Positions 8,611 through 16,145 of a DNA stretch of 64,000 bases are shown in pieces. Location: NCBI GenBank assembly GCA_027491155.1, contig JAIXWR010000008.1, positions 1-64,000 on the forward strand, read 5' to 3'. A program made the position numbers and the translations under genes. Origin of the DNA: Verrucomicrobiaceae bacterium. Lineage in GTDB: Bacteria > Verrucomicrobiota > Verrucomicrobiia > Verrucomicrobiales > Akkermansiaceae. Every line of letters starts with the position of its first letter. Within the stretch, counting starts at the first letter, position 1. The notes beneath the pieces were generated by a model. The model saw only the letters and a program-made list of their open reading frames with translations. It was not told where the DNA came from and made no database searches.

Positions 8611-8738
8611 TCATGAAGACCGCGCACTGCGTGACTCTTCATGTAAGGGTGAACAGCACAAAATCAGATCCGCAGTCCATGGGTGTGGGCAGGAAATGAT
8701 TCAGGCCGTCGGGGGTGGGACCCCGGCGGCCTACTCTT
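8611..8738 (+). ncRNA. Candidate small RNA, copy 2
   Basis: Same predicted three-stem structure as copy 1: 5' hairpin 8612-8619 / 8636-8643, middle stem, and 3' GC hairpin 8704-8714 / 8721-8731. The single base change (T8709) lies in the 3' stem opposite G8726, so a C-G pair becomes a U-G wobble and the fold is kept. Ends approximate; function unknown. Confidence 0.5.
8704..8738 (+). terminator. 3' GC hairpin of small RNA copy 2
   Basis: Same 11-bp stem as in copy 1 with one wobble pair, followed by TACTCTTG. It may also end transcription of the convergent malectin-domain gene, whose stop is at 8753. Confidence 0.45.
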
Positions 8739-8752
8739 GTACGCCGGACCCG

Positions 8753-10999
8753 TCACTCGCCTGCCGGCTCGAAGAAGAGCTGGTAGAACATCCTTCCCCC
8801 GGCCGCGGGATCTTCGACCTGGTGCGTCGCCCTTTGTTCCGCGGTCATCGCCGCGATTTCCGCGCGGGTCACCGTCGCGATGCGATTCGCCGGATTCGCC
8901 AGAGCGGTCAGGTCGGAACTGCGGTGAAGATGGTAGTTCCCGAGCGGCTTGAGTTCCGGGAAGCGGATCGAAGTGCCGCCGGCACCGGGTTCGCAGCGCA
9001 GCCGGAAGGCGAGGTCGTCGGCCGGATCCTTCGGGTCGAGCTGCAGCTCGAACTCGGCGAAGTTGTCCTGCCCGCCGCCGTCGGAATCGGCATCGGATTG
9101 TCCCGCCAGACCGTGGCCGGCAAGCCAGTCCTCGAAGGTTGGCGGCGGTTCGTCCGGGACAACGGGAAACACCTCGATGCCCGAGATCGTCGGGTTGCTC
9201 GCCACCCGGGGGAACACGAGGTTCAACTGCCCGTCGCCCACCAGCACCGGGATCTCCACCACGCAGGCGGTGAGAAGGCCGGCGCGGTCGAAGATGTCCA
9301 GGTTGTCCACCTTCAACTCGCCCTCGGCCACGATGTCGAAAACCCGGCTGCCCGTGGTGAAGGTTCCCACGGTCTCGACGAAATGAAGCAGCACCCGGTA
9401 GCTCCCGGCGGGCAGGTCGAACGCATAGGCAAGGTCGGGCTGGCTCGTGCTGATCGTCCGGCGCGATTGGTAGAGGAAGGGATTGGCGGTTCCCTGGATG
9501 GCGTTCGAATGGGACGAGGGGTTCCCGGTGTTGAAGCCGAAATCCGCCAGCCAGGCCTTGCCCTGGGGATCGGTGAACGCCCCGCCGCTCCCGACATTCA
9601 CCCGCAGCAGGGCTTCCCCCACCGTCCCTCCGCCGGCCGGCGTGGCGGTGGCGGACACGGCGGACGACTCCTTGCCCGCGGCATCCCGGGCGGTGACCTG
9701 ATAGCTGTAGGTCGTGCCGTTCACCACGGCGGAATCGGTGAAGCCCAGGCCCGTGACTTCGGCGATTTGCGCTCCACCGCGGTAGATCCGGTAGGCAACC
9801 ACGCCGATATCGTCGGTCGCCGCGGTCCAGGAAAGCCCGACCATGCCATCGCCGGGGGTCGCCTGGAGCGATCCGGGGGGCGACGGAACCTGGGTGTCCC
9901 CGGTAGTTCCTCCTCCTCCGCCGCCGGCGGGGTCGTAGTCGATCGTCAGGACGTCCGAGGACGAACTTCTCCTGCCGGACTCCGTGGCCTCCGACAAGAT
10001 CGCGGCGACCTTGTGGATTCCCGCCTCCTTGAAACGCGAGGCCGTCATCGGAATATCGACAAACCCGCCCGCGGGGAGGGTGAAATCCGTGCCGCCGTAG
10101 TCGACCACCATGTTGGTTTCGTACGGATCGATGTCGTAGCCACCCCCCGCGACCCCGGCGACGGCGAGCTCGCTGCGATACCACCAGAGCCGGCCGGTCG
10201 CCCCGGCCGGGCCGGTCACCCTCACCGTCGGCAAGGTGTCGGTGGAAAAGGGGGAACTCCGGCCGGGAACCGACAATACCGGCGTCGCCAGGTTGTCCGG
10301 GGCCAGCACGCCCACCGATGTCTTGTTGTTGTTGGTCCCGGCATGGTTCCAGCCTCCCATGCGGACCACGCGGACGGTGGCGTCGCTGAAAGTGATCGTC
10401 ACCGTGGCCCCCACCAGCTCGAGTCCCGAGACGCTGCCGGAGTGGTTCGGCCCGGGTCCGATCGCCCCCTTGATGCTGGTGGGATCGACGTCGGAAGAAA
10501 ATCTCAGCAAATCACCCGGCCCGAAATCCACCGTCGGCCCGAAATCCACCCGCAGGACATCGTAGCCGTCCTGGCTTCCGATCCCGTTGTGAGGCGACTC
10601 GAAGGAATGAACCGGGGTCCCGCTGCCGTCGAAGTAGTCGAGCCCGAACGCCTTGCCATCGATATCCCCCGCCGTGCCGAAGGGATCGAAGACGAGGTCC
10701 GGCAGCATGGCGGTCCTGAGGTCGATCTTGAAAGAAGTGATCCGCTGGCCGCCGGTCGAGAGATTGACCAACCGGAAGGTTCCGACCGTGTTCGTGCTGG
10801 AACTGGTCATGCTGCCGGCCTCGCTGTTGACGGTCAGCCGTGCCGCCGCGGTGCCGGACATGGCTGCGGCGGGAGACGGGACGATGGCAGCCAGGCAAGC
10901 CATGCAAAGGATTGCCAAACGCGACGGAAGAGACAGCCGGCGCGACGGGCTCGGCCAGCCTGGTCCGCGAACCAGGAGGATATCGGGGGGAAGGATCAT
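8753..10999 (-). CDS. Secreted protein with FN3 and malectin domains
   Basis: The product has 748 residues from ATG 10999; a hydrophobic signal segment (LAILCMACLAAIVPSPAAA) follows a basic start. The first part (about 50-360) is beta-rich and unassigned. A fibronectin type III domain spans about 368-455 (PGSLQATPGDG, WTAATDD, YRIYR). A malectin-like carbohydrate-binding domain spans about 461-610 (RVNVGSGG, FNTGNP, VLLHFVE). The C-terminal 120 residues hold an Asp-rich turn (DADSDGG) and the module shared with four other exported proteins here (HLHRSSDL ... FYQLFF). Likely surface or secreted, binding glycans. The gene is convergent with the FAD oxidase across the RNA-like element. Confidence 0.8.
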   Translation of the reverse strand: MILPPDILLVRGPGWPSPSRRLSLPSRLAILCMACLAAIVPSPAAAMSGTAAARLTVNSEAGSMTSSSTNTVGTFRLVNLSTGGQRITSFKIDLRTAMLPDLVFDPFGTAGDIDGKAFGLDYFDGSGTPVHSFESPHNGIGSQDGYDVLRVDFGPTVDFGPGDLLRFSSDVDPTSIKGAIGPGPNHSGSVSGLELVGATVTITFSDATVRVVRMGGWNHAGTNNNKTSVGVLAPDNLATPVLSVPGRSSPFSTDTLPTVRVTGPAGATGRLWWYRSELAVAGVAGGGYDIDPYETNMVVDYGGTDFTLPAGGFVDIPMTASRFKEAGIHKVAAILSEATESGRRSSSSDVLTIDYDPAGGGGGGTTGDTQVPSPPGSLQATPGDGMVGLSWTAATDDIGVVAYRIYRGGAQIAEVTGLGFTDSAVVNGTTYSYQVTARDAAGKESSAVSATATPAGGGTVGEALLRVNVGSGGAFTDPQGKAWLADFGFNTGNPSSHSNAIQGTANPFLYQSRRTISTSQPDLAYAFDLPAGSYRVLLHFVETVGTFTTGSRVFDIVAEGELKVDNLDIFDRAGLLTACVVEIPVLVGDGQLNLVFPRVASNPTISGIEVFPVVPDEPPPTFEDWLAGHGLAGQSDADSDGGGQDNFAEFELQLDPKDPADDLAFRLRCEPGAGGTSIRFPELKPLGNYHLHRSSDLTALANPANRIATVTRAEIAAMTAEQRATHQVEDPAAGGRMFYQLFFEPAGE

Positions 11000-11099
11000 C
11001 GTTCGGGGGGAAACGGTGGCTCGCCGGCAAAGAAGGAACAGTCTTCGCTCCGGCACAAGTCCTTTTGGCGGAAACGCCTGACGGAAATGCTCCGTGCCG

Positions 11100-12587
11100 T
11101 CACGGCGGCAGCACCACCCGGAAGCCCAGGTCGGGGCGGCGCAGGCCGCGGTTGGCCGTCCACTCGCGGGTGGTCGCGGCGGATCCGGGCTTCAGGAACG
11201 ACCCGCCGACGATCACCCAGCTCGTTCCGCCGAGCGGGTTGGCGGGGTTGAGCGACTGGCTGTTGGTCCATTCCGCCACCGAGCCCGCCATGCCGTGCAA
11301 TCCGGCCGGTGTCCGGTCGGCCGGCGAAATCTCCCGGACGGATCCCCACCCGCCGGGCTTCAAGGTCGCAGGGTCCCCGAGCTTCTGGTGCAGCGCGGCA
11401 TACCATTCCGCCTCCGTCGGCAGCCGGCAGGCGGCCCACTCGCAGTAGGCGGCGGCATCCCACCAGTCGACATTCACGACCGGGCAATCCTCGCTCACGG
11501 CACGTCCTTGCCACTGGCCGCCGGACTTCGCGGCGGCCAATAGGTCCGCCCATCCCTCCGGCTCGTGGCCCTTCTTTTCCGCCGGCTGGGTGGAATGGTC
11601 GTAGGTGCTCTGCTGGTCGGCCGGCAAGCGGTCGAGGGCTTCGAGGAAATCCCGGTATTCGCCGATGGTCACCTCGTGCCCCGCCAGCTTGAACGCCGCG
11701 ACCTGCTGGCGGACGCCATCCGGACCCGGGTGCTCGCCGGCGGCCACCTCGACCGGTCCGGGCAGCGGAAGCTCGACCTTGCCGCCGTTCTTGCCGTTCA
11801 GGAACATCGCCCCGATCCCCACCACGGCCAAGACCGCCGCCACGCCGAGGATCTGCGGCAGCGGCGACTTCTTCGGCAAGGCGCGCGCGGTCTGCGGCAC
11901 GGCCGCCGCCGGAGCCTCGGCCAACTGCTGTTCGATTTGTTCGGCGTAGGACCGGATTTCCTGCCAGCTCAAAGTCCGGTCGAGGCCTTCCCCGCGCATC
12001 CAGGCGAGCACGGTGAGCATCCGGGAGGCCCCCGCCCGGCCATCCGCCACCAGTGGCGGCAGGCTGCGGCCCAGCGCGGCGATGTCTCCAGCCGATCGCC
12101 GCGGATCGCGCTCCCCGGCGGTGGCGACATTCGCCAGCCGGACCACGCCGTGGGCATCCAGGAAAACCTCGGCCGGACCCAGCGCGGAGGTGGCCGTGCC
12201 CGCGGCTTCCAGCGGGATCATGGCCTCGGCGATGCGCCGCAGCACGTGGGCCACCTGCACCGGCTTCAAGGCCTCGCGGGTCTTCATCCGGTCCGCCAGC
12301 GAGACGCCGGGCAAGCGCTCCAGCGCGGCAAAGCACTGGTCGGGCGTCGACACCGCTTCGTAAACGGAGCCGATCAGCGGGTGATCCACCGCCGCCTGGG
12401 CGCGGATGTTGGCCAGAAACACCTCCCGGGCATCCAGGGCCGACGCTTTCAGTTCGACGAGCAGCACGGGGCGGCCGATCGATGCCTGCTCGGCCAGCCA
12501 GGTGACGGTGGTGGGACTCTCCGCGAGGAATTGATCGAGGCGGTAATCGCCAAGCAGGGTGCCGGCGCGCGTGCGGGGGTCATCCAT
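11100..12587 (-). CDS. Pseudokinase-FGE-like fusion, membrane protein
   Basis: The product has 495 residues. Residues 1-225 resemble a degenerate Ser/Thr kinase fold: GDYRLDQFLAES looks like a kinase start, but the ATP-binding Lys region, HRD and DFG motifs are missing, so it should not phosphorylate. A single membrane helix follows (about 243-264). Residues 290-495 form a formylglycine-generating-enzyme-like (SUMF1/EgtB-type) domain with LPTEAEWYAAL, GMAGSVAEWT, GGSF and GFRVV; the active Cys pair of true FGE is absent, so it is probably a binding domain. The start is 3 bases past the stop of the upstream TPR-like gene, so the two form an operon. Confidence 0.82.
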   Translation of the reverse strand: MDDPRTRAGTLLGDYRLDQFLAESPTTVTWLAEQASIGRPVLLVELKASALDAREVFLANIRAQAAVDHPLIGSVYEAVSTPDQCFAALERLPGVSLADRMKTREALKPVQVAHVLRRIAEAMIPLEAAGTATSALGPAEVFLDAHGVVRLANVATAGERDPRRSAGDIAALGRSLPPLVADGRAGASRMLTVLAWMRGEGLDRTLSWQEIRSYAEQIEQQLAEAPAAAVPQTARALPKKSPLPQILGVAAVLAVVGIGAMFLNGKNGGKVELPLPGPVEVAAGEHPGPDGVRQQVAAFKLAGHEVTIGEYRDFLEALDRLPADQQSTYDHSTQPAEKKGHEPEGWADLLAAAKSGGQWQGRAVSEDCPVVNVDWWDAAAYCEWAACRLPTEAEWYAALHQKLGDPATLKPGGWGSVREISPADRTPAGLHGMAGSVAEWTNSQSLNPANPLGGTSWVIVGGSFLKPGSAATTREWTANRGLRRPDLGFRVVLPP

Positions 12588-12590
12588 GGG

Positions 12591-13757
12591 TCAGTCTTGA
12601 GGCAAAGGAGGGATCGAACCGTCGGGGTTCACGAGGTCGGGCATTTCCGGCGGCAGGAAATCCCCTTCGAGGGGCGGCAGCACCGAGCCGCCGTTGTCGA
12701 TCATGTCCTCGGGCAGCAACTCCAGCATGTCGTCCGCCGGCCGGCCACCCGCCTCGCGGAAGGCGGCGAGGTGCCGCGGCCGGGCGTGGGCGTCGATAAG
12801 CTCCCCCTTGTAGAAAACCTCCACGGTCTGGCCGTAGTACTTCCGCTTGCCGAAAAGGTGGTCCTCCTGGAGTTCCTGCGGCGGCAGAGTGTAAGTGACC
12901 CGCAGCAGTTCCTCGCCGCCGACGAAATCGAAGTCCCCGCTGACCCATTCGTGGACGGTCTGGCAGATTCCCTCCGCGGCCGGCTGCACGTCCCGCTTGC
13001 CGTCCTTCATCGTCGAGTCGAAGAAATTCACCTTCACCACCAGGTCGTTGGCGCTGATCTCGGTGCCCGGCGCGGCCTGGACCGGGACGGTGACCAGCAC
13101 CCGCTCGCCGTTCTGGAAAGTGTCGTCGTGGAAGACCCGGGGATTCCCCAGCGCCAGCTCGCCGCGCAGGTCGGCCGGCATCGAAATCCCGTCGCGGATC
13201 TTCGCCGCCGCCAGCGGGTAAAGCGCGCCGGCACCGGTGGTGCCCAGCGACATCACCTTCAGGTAGGCATCCGACGCCTGGTCGGCCAGCCGGGTGTCGA
13301 AGGCGGCCATCGTTTCGTAAACCTGGCCCAGTTCGAAATGCACGCTGGGATCCTCCGGGGCGAGCTGCTGGGCCTCTTCCAGCTTGTTGATCGCGCTGGC
13401 CATGTCGTCCGCCAGCCGGGCCTTGCGGGCTTCCAGCACCAGGCGTTCCACCACCGGGTCGGCGATCGGCGGGGCAGCCAGAGGGCGGGCCGGCGGCAGC
13501 GGCGTCGGATCGGGCGGCGGCAAGGGCGGCGGCGAGGCCGGAGCCACCGCGACGACTTCCTTGGCGGGCTTCGGCGGGGCGGCGGCGACGGTGACAATTT
13601 TCGTCACCACCTTTTCCTCCACCCGCACCTGCTGCGAGCGCTCCATCCGCACCGCCAGCGCCACGCCGGCGGTCAGCAATTGCGCGAACGCGAGGAGCCC
13701 CAGCATCCAGCAGGAAAGCCGGAAAACGAGGTGGGATCGGTGGAGCCGGTTGGCCAT
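12591..13757 (-). CDS. Membrane-anchored TPR-like protein
   Basis: The product has 388 residues from ATG 13757 (MANRLHRSH), which starts just before a membrane helix (about 12-36). A Pro-rich linker follows (about 70-100), then helical TPR-like repeats (EDPSVHFELGQVYETMAAF region, about 120-180) and a beta-rich C-terminal part with no recognised family. It probably faces the periplasm. It is first in an operon with the pseudokinase/FGE-like gene, suggesting the two membrane proteins act together in assembly or signalling. It is divergent from gltX. Confidence 0.72.
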   Translation of the reverse strand: MANRLHRSHLVFRLSCWMLGLLAFAQLLTAGVALAVRMERSQQVRVEEKVVTKIVTVAAAPPKPAKEVVAVAPASPPPLPPPDPTPLPPARPLAAPPIADPVVERLVLEARKARLADDMASAINKLEEAQQLAPEDPSVHFELGQVYETMAAFDTRLADQASDAYLKVMSLGTTGAGALYPLAAAKIRDGISMPADLRGELALGNPRVFHDDTFQNGERVLVTVPVQAAPGTEISANDLVVKVNFFDSTMKDGKRDVQPAAEGICQTVHEWVSGDFDFVGGEELLRVTYTLPPQELQEDHLFGKRKYYGQTVEVFYKGELIDAHARPRHLAAFREAGGRPADDMLELLPEDMIDNGGSVLPPLEGDFLPPEMPDLVNPDGSIPPLPQD

Positions 13758-13854
13758 GAGCGGCAAACTACGGGGCCGCGCCCGAAGACGCAAGGCGGGA
13801 GGCGGGCCAAACCCGTCTGGACTCTTGCCCGCGCGCCCCTAGCATCCGCCTCCC

Positions 13855-15165
13855 ATGTCCGTCCGCACGCGCTTCGCCCCCTCGCCCACCGGCTACCTCC
13901 ACGTCGGCGGCGCCCGCACCGCCCTGTTCAACTACCTCTTCGCCCGCAAGCACGGCGGCACCTTCGTCCTGCGCGTGGAGGACACCGACGAGGCCCGCAA
14001 CACGCAGGAGGCCCGCGACGCGATCTTCTCCGGCATGAAATGGCTCGGTCTCGACTGGGACGAAGGCGAAGGCAAGGGCGGCGCTTTCGGCCCCTACAAC
14101 CAGAGCGAGCGGAAGGAAAACTACGACCGCTGGTTCGAGGTGCTGCGCGAAAAGGGCCGCGTTTATGAGGACGACGGCGCCTGGCGCTTCCGCTTCGAGC
14201 GCAAGCCGGTGACCATGCACGACCTGGTCTGCGGCGAGGTCACCATCGACTACCGCGACGAATCGAACACGCCCGACATGGTCGTCCGCCGCTCCGACGG
14301 CTCGTATGTCTTCCACTTCGTCAACGTGGTGGACGACCTCGAGATGAAAATCACCCACGTGATCCGCGGCGAGGACCACCTGATGAACACGCCGAAGCAC
14401 TTGCAGCTTTTCGAAGCGCTCGGTGCCCCGGCTCCGCTCTACGCGCACATCCCGCTCATCCTGAATCCGAACGGATCGAAGATGTCGAAGCGCGACCTCG
14501 GCGCGGCGGTCGGCGATTACCCGAAGCAGGGCTTCATCGCCCCGGCCGTGGTCAATTTCATCGCCCTGCTCGGCTGGTCGCCGAAGTCGGAGGACGAGAT
14601 CTTCACGCTCGACGAGCTGGTCGAACGCTTCTCGCTCGAAGCCGTCAACCGCTCGCCCGCCCGTTTCGATCCCGAGAAGTGCGCGTGGGTCAACCAGCAG
14701 CACCTCTTGAAACTCGCGCCGGAGGCCTTCATCGAAGCCGCCAAGCCCTTCGTCGCCGACGCCGGCCTGCCGGTCGACGAGCGCTACCCTGCGGTCGCCG
14801 CGCTGGTCCGGGAGAAAGTACGACTCTTATCGGAGGTCCCCGCCGCCATCGGCTTCCTGCTTGCGGACAACTTCGACTTCGACCCCGAGGCCGTCGAAAA
14901 GGTAAAGGGCAACGCCGCCGCGAAGGACCTGCTCGCCGCGCTGGCCGATGACTTTGCCGCGCTGCCCGAGTGGTCGGCCGATGCCGCCAAGCACCAGATC
15001 GGCGAGACCGCCAAGGCCGCCGGAGCCAAGCCCGGCCAGCTCATGTTCCCGGTCCGCGTCGCCCTCAGCGGCAAGTCCGGCGGCCCGGATCTCGGCGACA
15101 TCCTCGGCCTGCTCGGCCGCGAGAAATGCGTGGCGCGATTGAAGGCGTTTTCGGAATCACTCTGA
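13855..15165 (+). CDS. gltX: Glutamate--tRNA ligase
   Basis: The 436-residue product charges tRNA with glutamate in the cytoplasm. Class I synthetase signatures are clear: SPTGYLHVGGART near residue 8-20 (HIGH equivalent), RVEDTDEAR, and GSKMSKRDL (KMSKS loop) near residue 206. It is shorter than the usual 465-500 residues; the Cys-containing zinc segment found in Escherichia coli is absent, which is allowed in this family. Whether it is discriminating or also charges tRNA-Gln cannot be told, and no gatCAB genes lie in the window. A strong terminator follows. Confidence 0.95.
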   Translation: MSVRTRFAPSPTGYLHVGGARTALFNYLFARKHGGTFVLRVEDTDEARNTQEARDAIFSGMKWLGLDWDEGEGKGGAFGPYNQSERKENYDRWFEVLREKGRVYEDDGAWRFRFERKPVTMHDLVCGEVTIDYRDESNTPDMVVRRSDGSYVFHFVNVVDDLEMKITHVIRGEDHLMNTPKHLQLFEALGAPAPLYAHIPLILNPNGSKMSKRDLGAAVGDYPKQGFIAPAVVNFIALLGWSPKSEDEIFTLDELVERFSLEAVNRSPARFDPEKCAWVNQQHLLKLAPEAFIEAAKPFVADAGLPVDERYPAVAALVREKVRLLSEVPAAIGFLLADNFDFDPEAVEKVKGNAAAKDLLAALADDFAALPEWSADAAKHQIGETAKAAGAKPGQLMFPVRVALSGKSGGPDLGDILGLLGREKCVARLKAFSESL

Positions 15166-15196
15166 TTGCCGCTCAGCGGATTACGGAATCTTCATG

Positions 15197-15240
15197 GGGG
15201 GAAAATCACCCACTGCATGGGTGATTTTCCCCCATTTTCC
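15197..15240 (+). terminator. Intrinsic terminator of gltX
   Basis: A 16-bp perfect stem (15197-15212 with 15218-15233, 5-base loop) is followed by ATTTTCC. It lies 31 bases past the gltX stop. The T-run is only on the plus side, so it acts for gltX rather than for the convergent membrane-protein gene. Confidence 0.8.
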
Positions 15241-15270
15241 GCGCGATCCCCGATCCACGGAGCCATTGGA

Positions 15271-15585
15271 TCACGACCTTTTGCGCCGCAGCCACCATCC
15301 CGAGACCAGCGCGGACAGCAGCCAAGCTCCGGTGCCCATGCCGACTGAGGTGATGAAAAGCGCGATGTAGTGCGGCCAGCCAAGAAAGCCGGCGTAATGC
15401 CCTCTCAGACATACCTCCAGGAATCCGACGATGGGGACTCCCAAGCGGTAACCCGGCTCCCTCAGCCAACCGGCATTCCACCATCCATCGGCTGAAAAAA
15501 CGTCCATCACCGCCACCAGGAATGCCGCCACCCAGTAAAGAAACACCAAAACGCCGATGGCGATGCAGCGGGCGGGCACGGACAT
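15271..15585 (-). CDS. Small membrane protein
   Basis: The product has 104 residues from ATG 15585. Two to three hydrophobic helices are seen: about 7-28 (CIAIGVLVFLYWVAAFLVAV), possibly 45-60, and 71-98, ending in a positively charged SGWWLRRKRS tail, which suggests a cytoplasmic C-terminus. No family is recognised. A longer open frame in another reading frame over the same bases (15206-15703) has no hydrophobic pattern and is rejected. The gene stands alone, flanked by the gltX terminator and the palindrome cluster. Confidence 0.6.
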   Translation of the reverse strand: MSVPARCIAIGVLVFLYWVAAFLVAVMDVFSADGWWNAGWLREPGYRLGVPIVGFLEVCLRGHYAGFLGWPHYIALFITSVGMGTGAWLLSALVSGWWLRRKRS

Positions 15586-16145
15586 GACGGGAATCTAGCG
15601 GCAACCGCTGACCCGCATCCAGACAAAGCCGCGCTCCGGTGTCCCGAAGGGACTGCGTATCAAAGCCCGGGGTTGCGAGCATCGGCGAACTACCCCGGGT
15701 CACCCATCAGAGATCACCCTACGCCAACGGCGTTGCGTGGGTTCGGCCCCGGAGTCTCCTCTCGGCCGCCCCCGGACACAACCGCTTTGCGGTAGGACAA
15801 TGCGGGGCGTTTACCCGGGGTAGCACCTCCTTCGTCGGTGCAACCCCGGGCTTTGGGATGGAGTCCCGTCGGGACATCGATCACCCCGGTAGTGCACTCC
15901 GTCGCCCGGGCGGCAAGATGGCTTCATCCTCACGCCGCCTTCCAAGCGAAACTCCGGTCCACCGCAGCCTCCATCAGGAGTGTTGATCTGTGGTCAACAC
16001 GGTGTCGACGGCACTTCGACACTCCTTGGTCGAAGCGCACCCGGTGACTTCACGTGCCGGTATCGGCGCGGTTACTCCTCGTCCCGGGCGGCAGGATGCC
16101 GCCGGGTCCATCGTCATGTCGCCTTCAAGGCGACACTCCACTCGA
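15586..16145. repeat. Cluster of short palindromes (REP-like), no gene
   Basis: This 560-base gap holds many small perfect hairpins: GTCCC-GAA-GGGAC at 15641-15653, CCCGGGG/CCCCGGG pairs at 15666-15672 with 15693-15699 and at 15814-15820 with 15844-15850, ACGCC-AAC-GGCGT at 15721-15733, ACCGC-TTT-GCGGT at 15781-15793, GTCCC-GTC-GGGAC at 15863-15875, and TGTCGCCTT-C-AAGGCGACA at 16117-16135. Stem pairs recur with different loops. This looks like an array of REP-type elements, perhaps spread by a REP-associated transposase not present here. Open frames across it are not credible. Confidence 0.65.

Larger units (their letters stand above)
8562..8743 (+). repeat. Copy 2 of the 182-bp two-copy intergenic element
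   Basis: Matches 5561-5742 at an offset of 3001 bases. Again it sits exactly between two convergent genes, ending 10 bases before the stop of the malectin-domain gene. The only change in the 148-base core is T at 8709 for C at 5708. Confidence 0.9.

Noticed and set aside
8562-8743. Reading the repeat as a riboswitch or leader
   Set aside because: Both copies lie downstream of the genes on either side (convergent pairs), so there is no gene directly following in the right orientation.
11100-12587. Calling the protein a Ser/Thr kinase or a formylglycine-generating enzyme
   Set aside because: Catalytic HRD/DFG motifs and the active Cys pair are both missing, so only fold-level similarity is claimed.
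11565-14168. 867-residue plus-strand open frame
   Set aside because: Antisense to the pseudokinase/FGE and TPR-like genes and running into gltX in another frame; composition is that of a shadow.
15206-15703. 165-residue minus-strand frame covering the small membrane protein
   Set aside because: No hydrophobic pattern, and it runs through the gltX terminator and a palindrome; the 104-residue frame has clear membrane helices.
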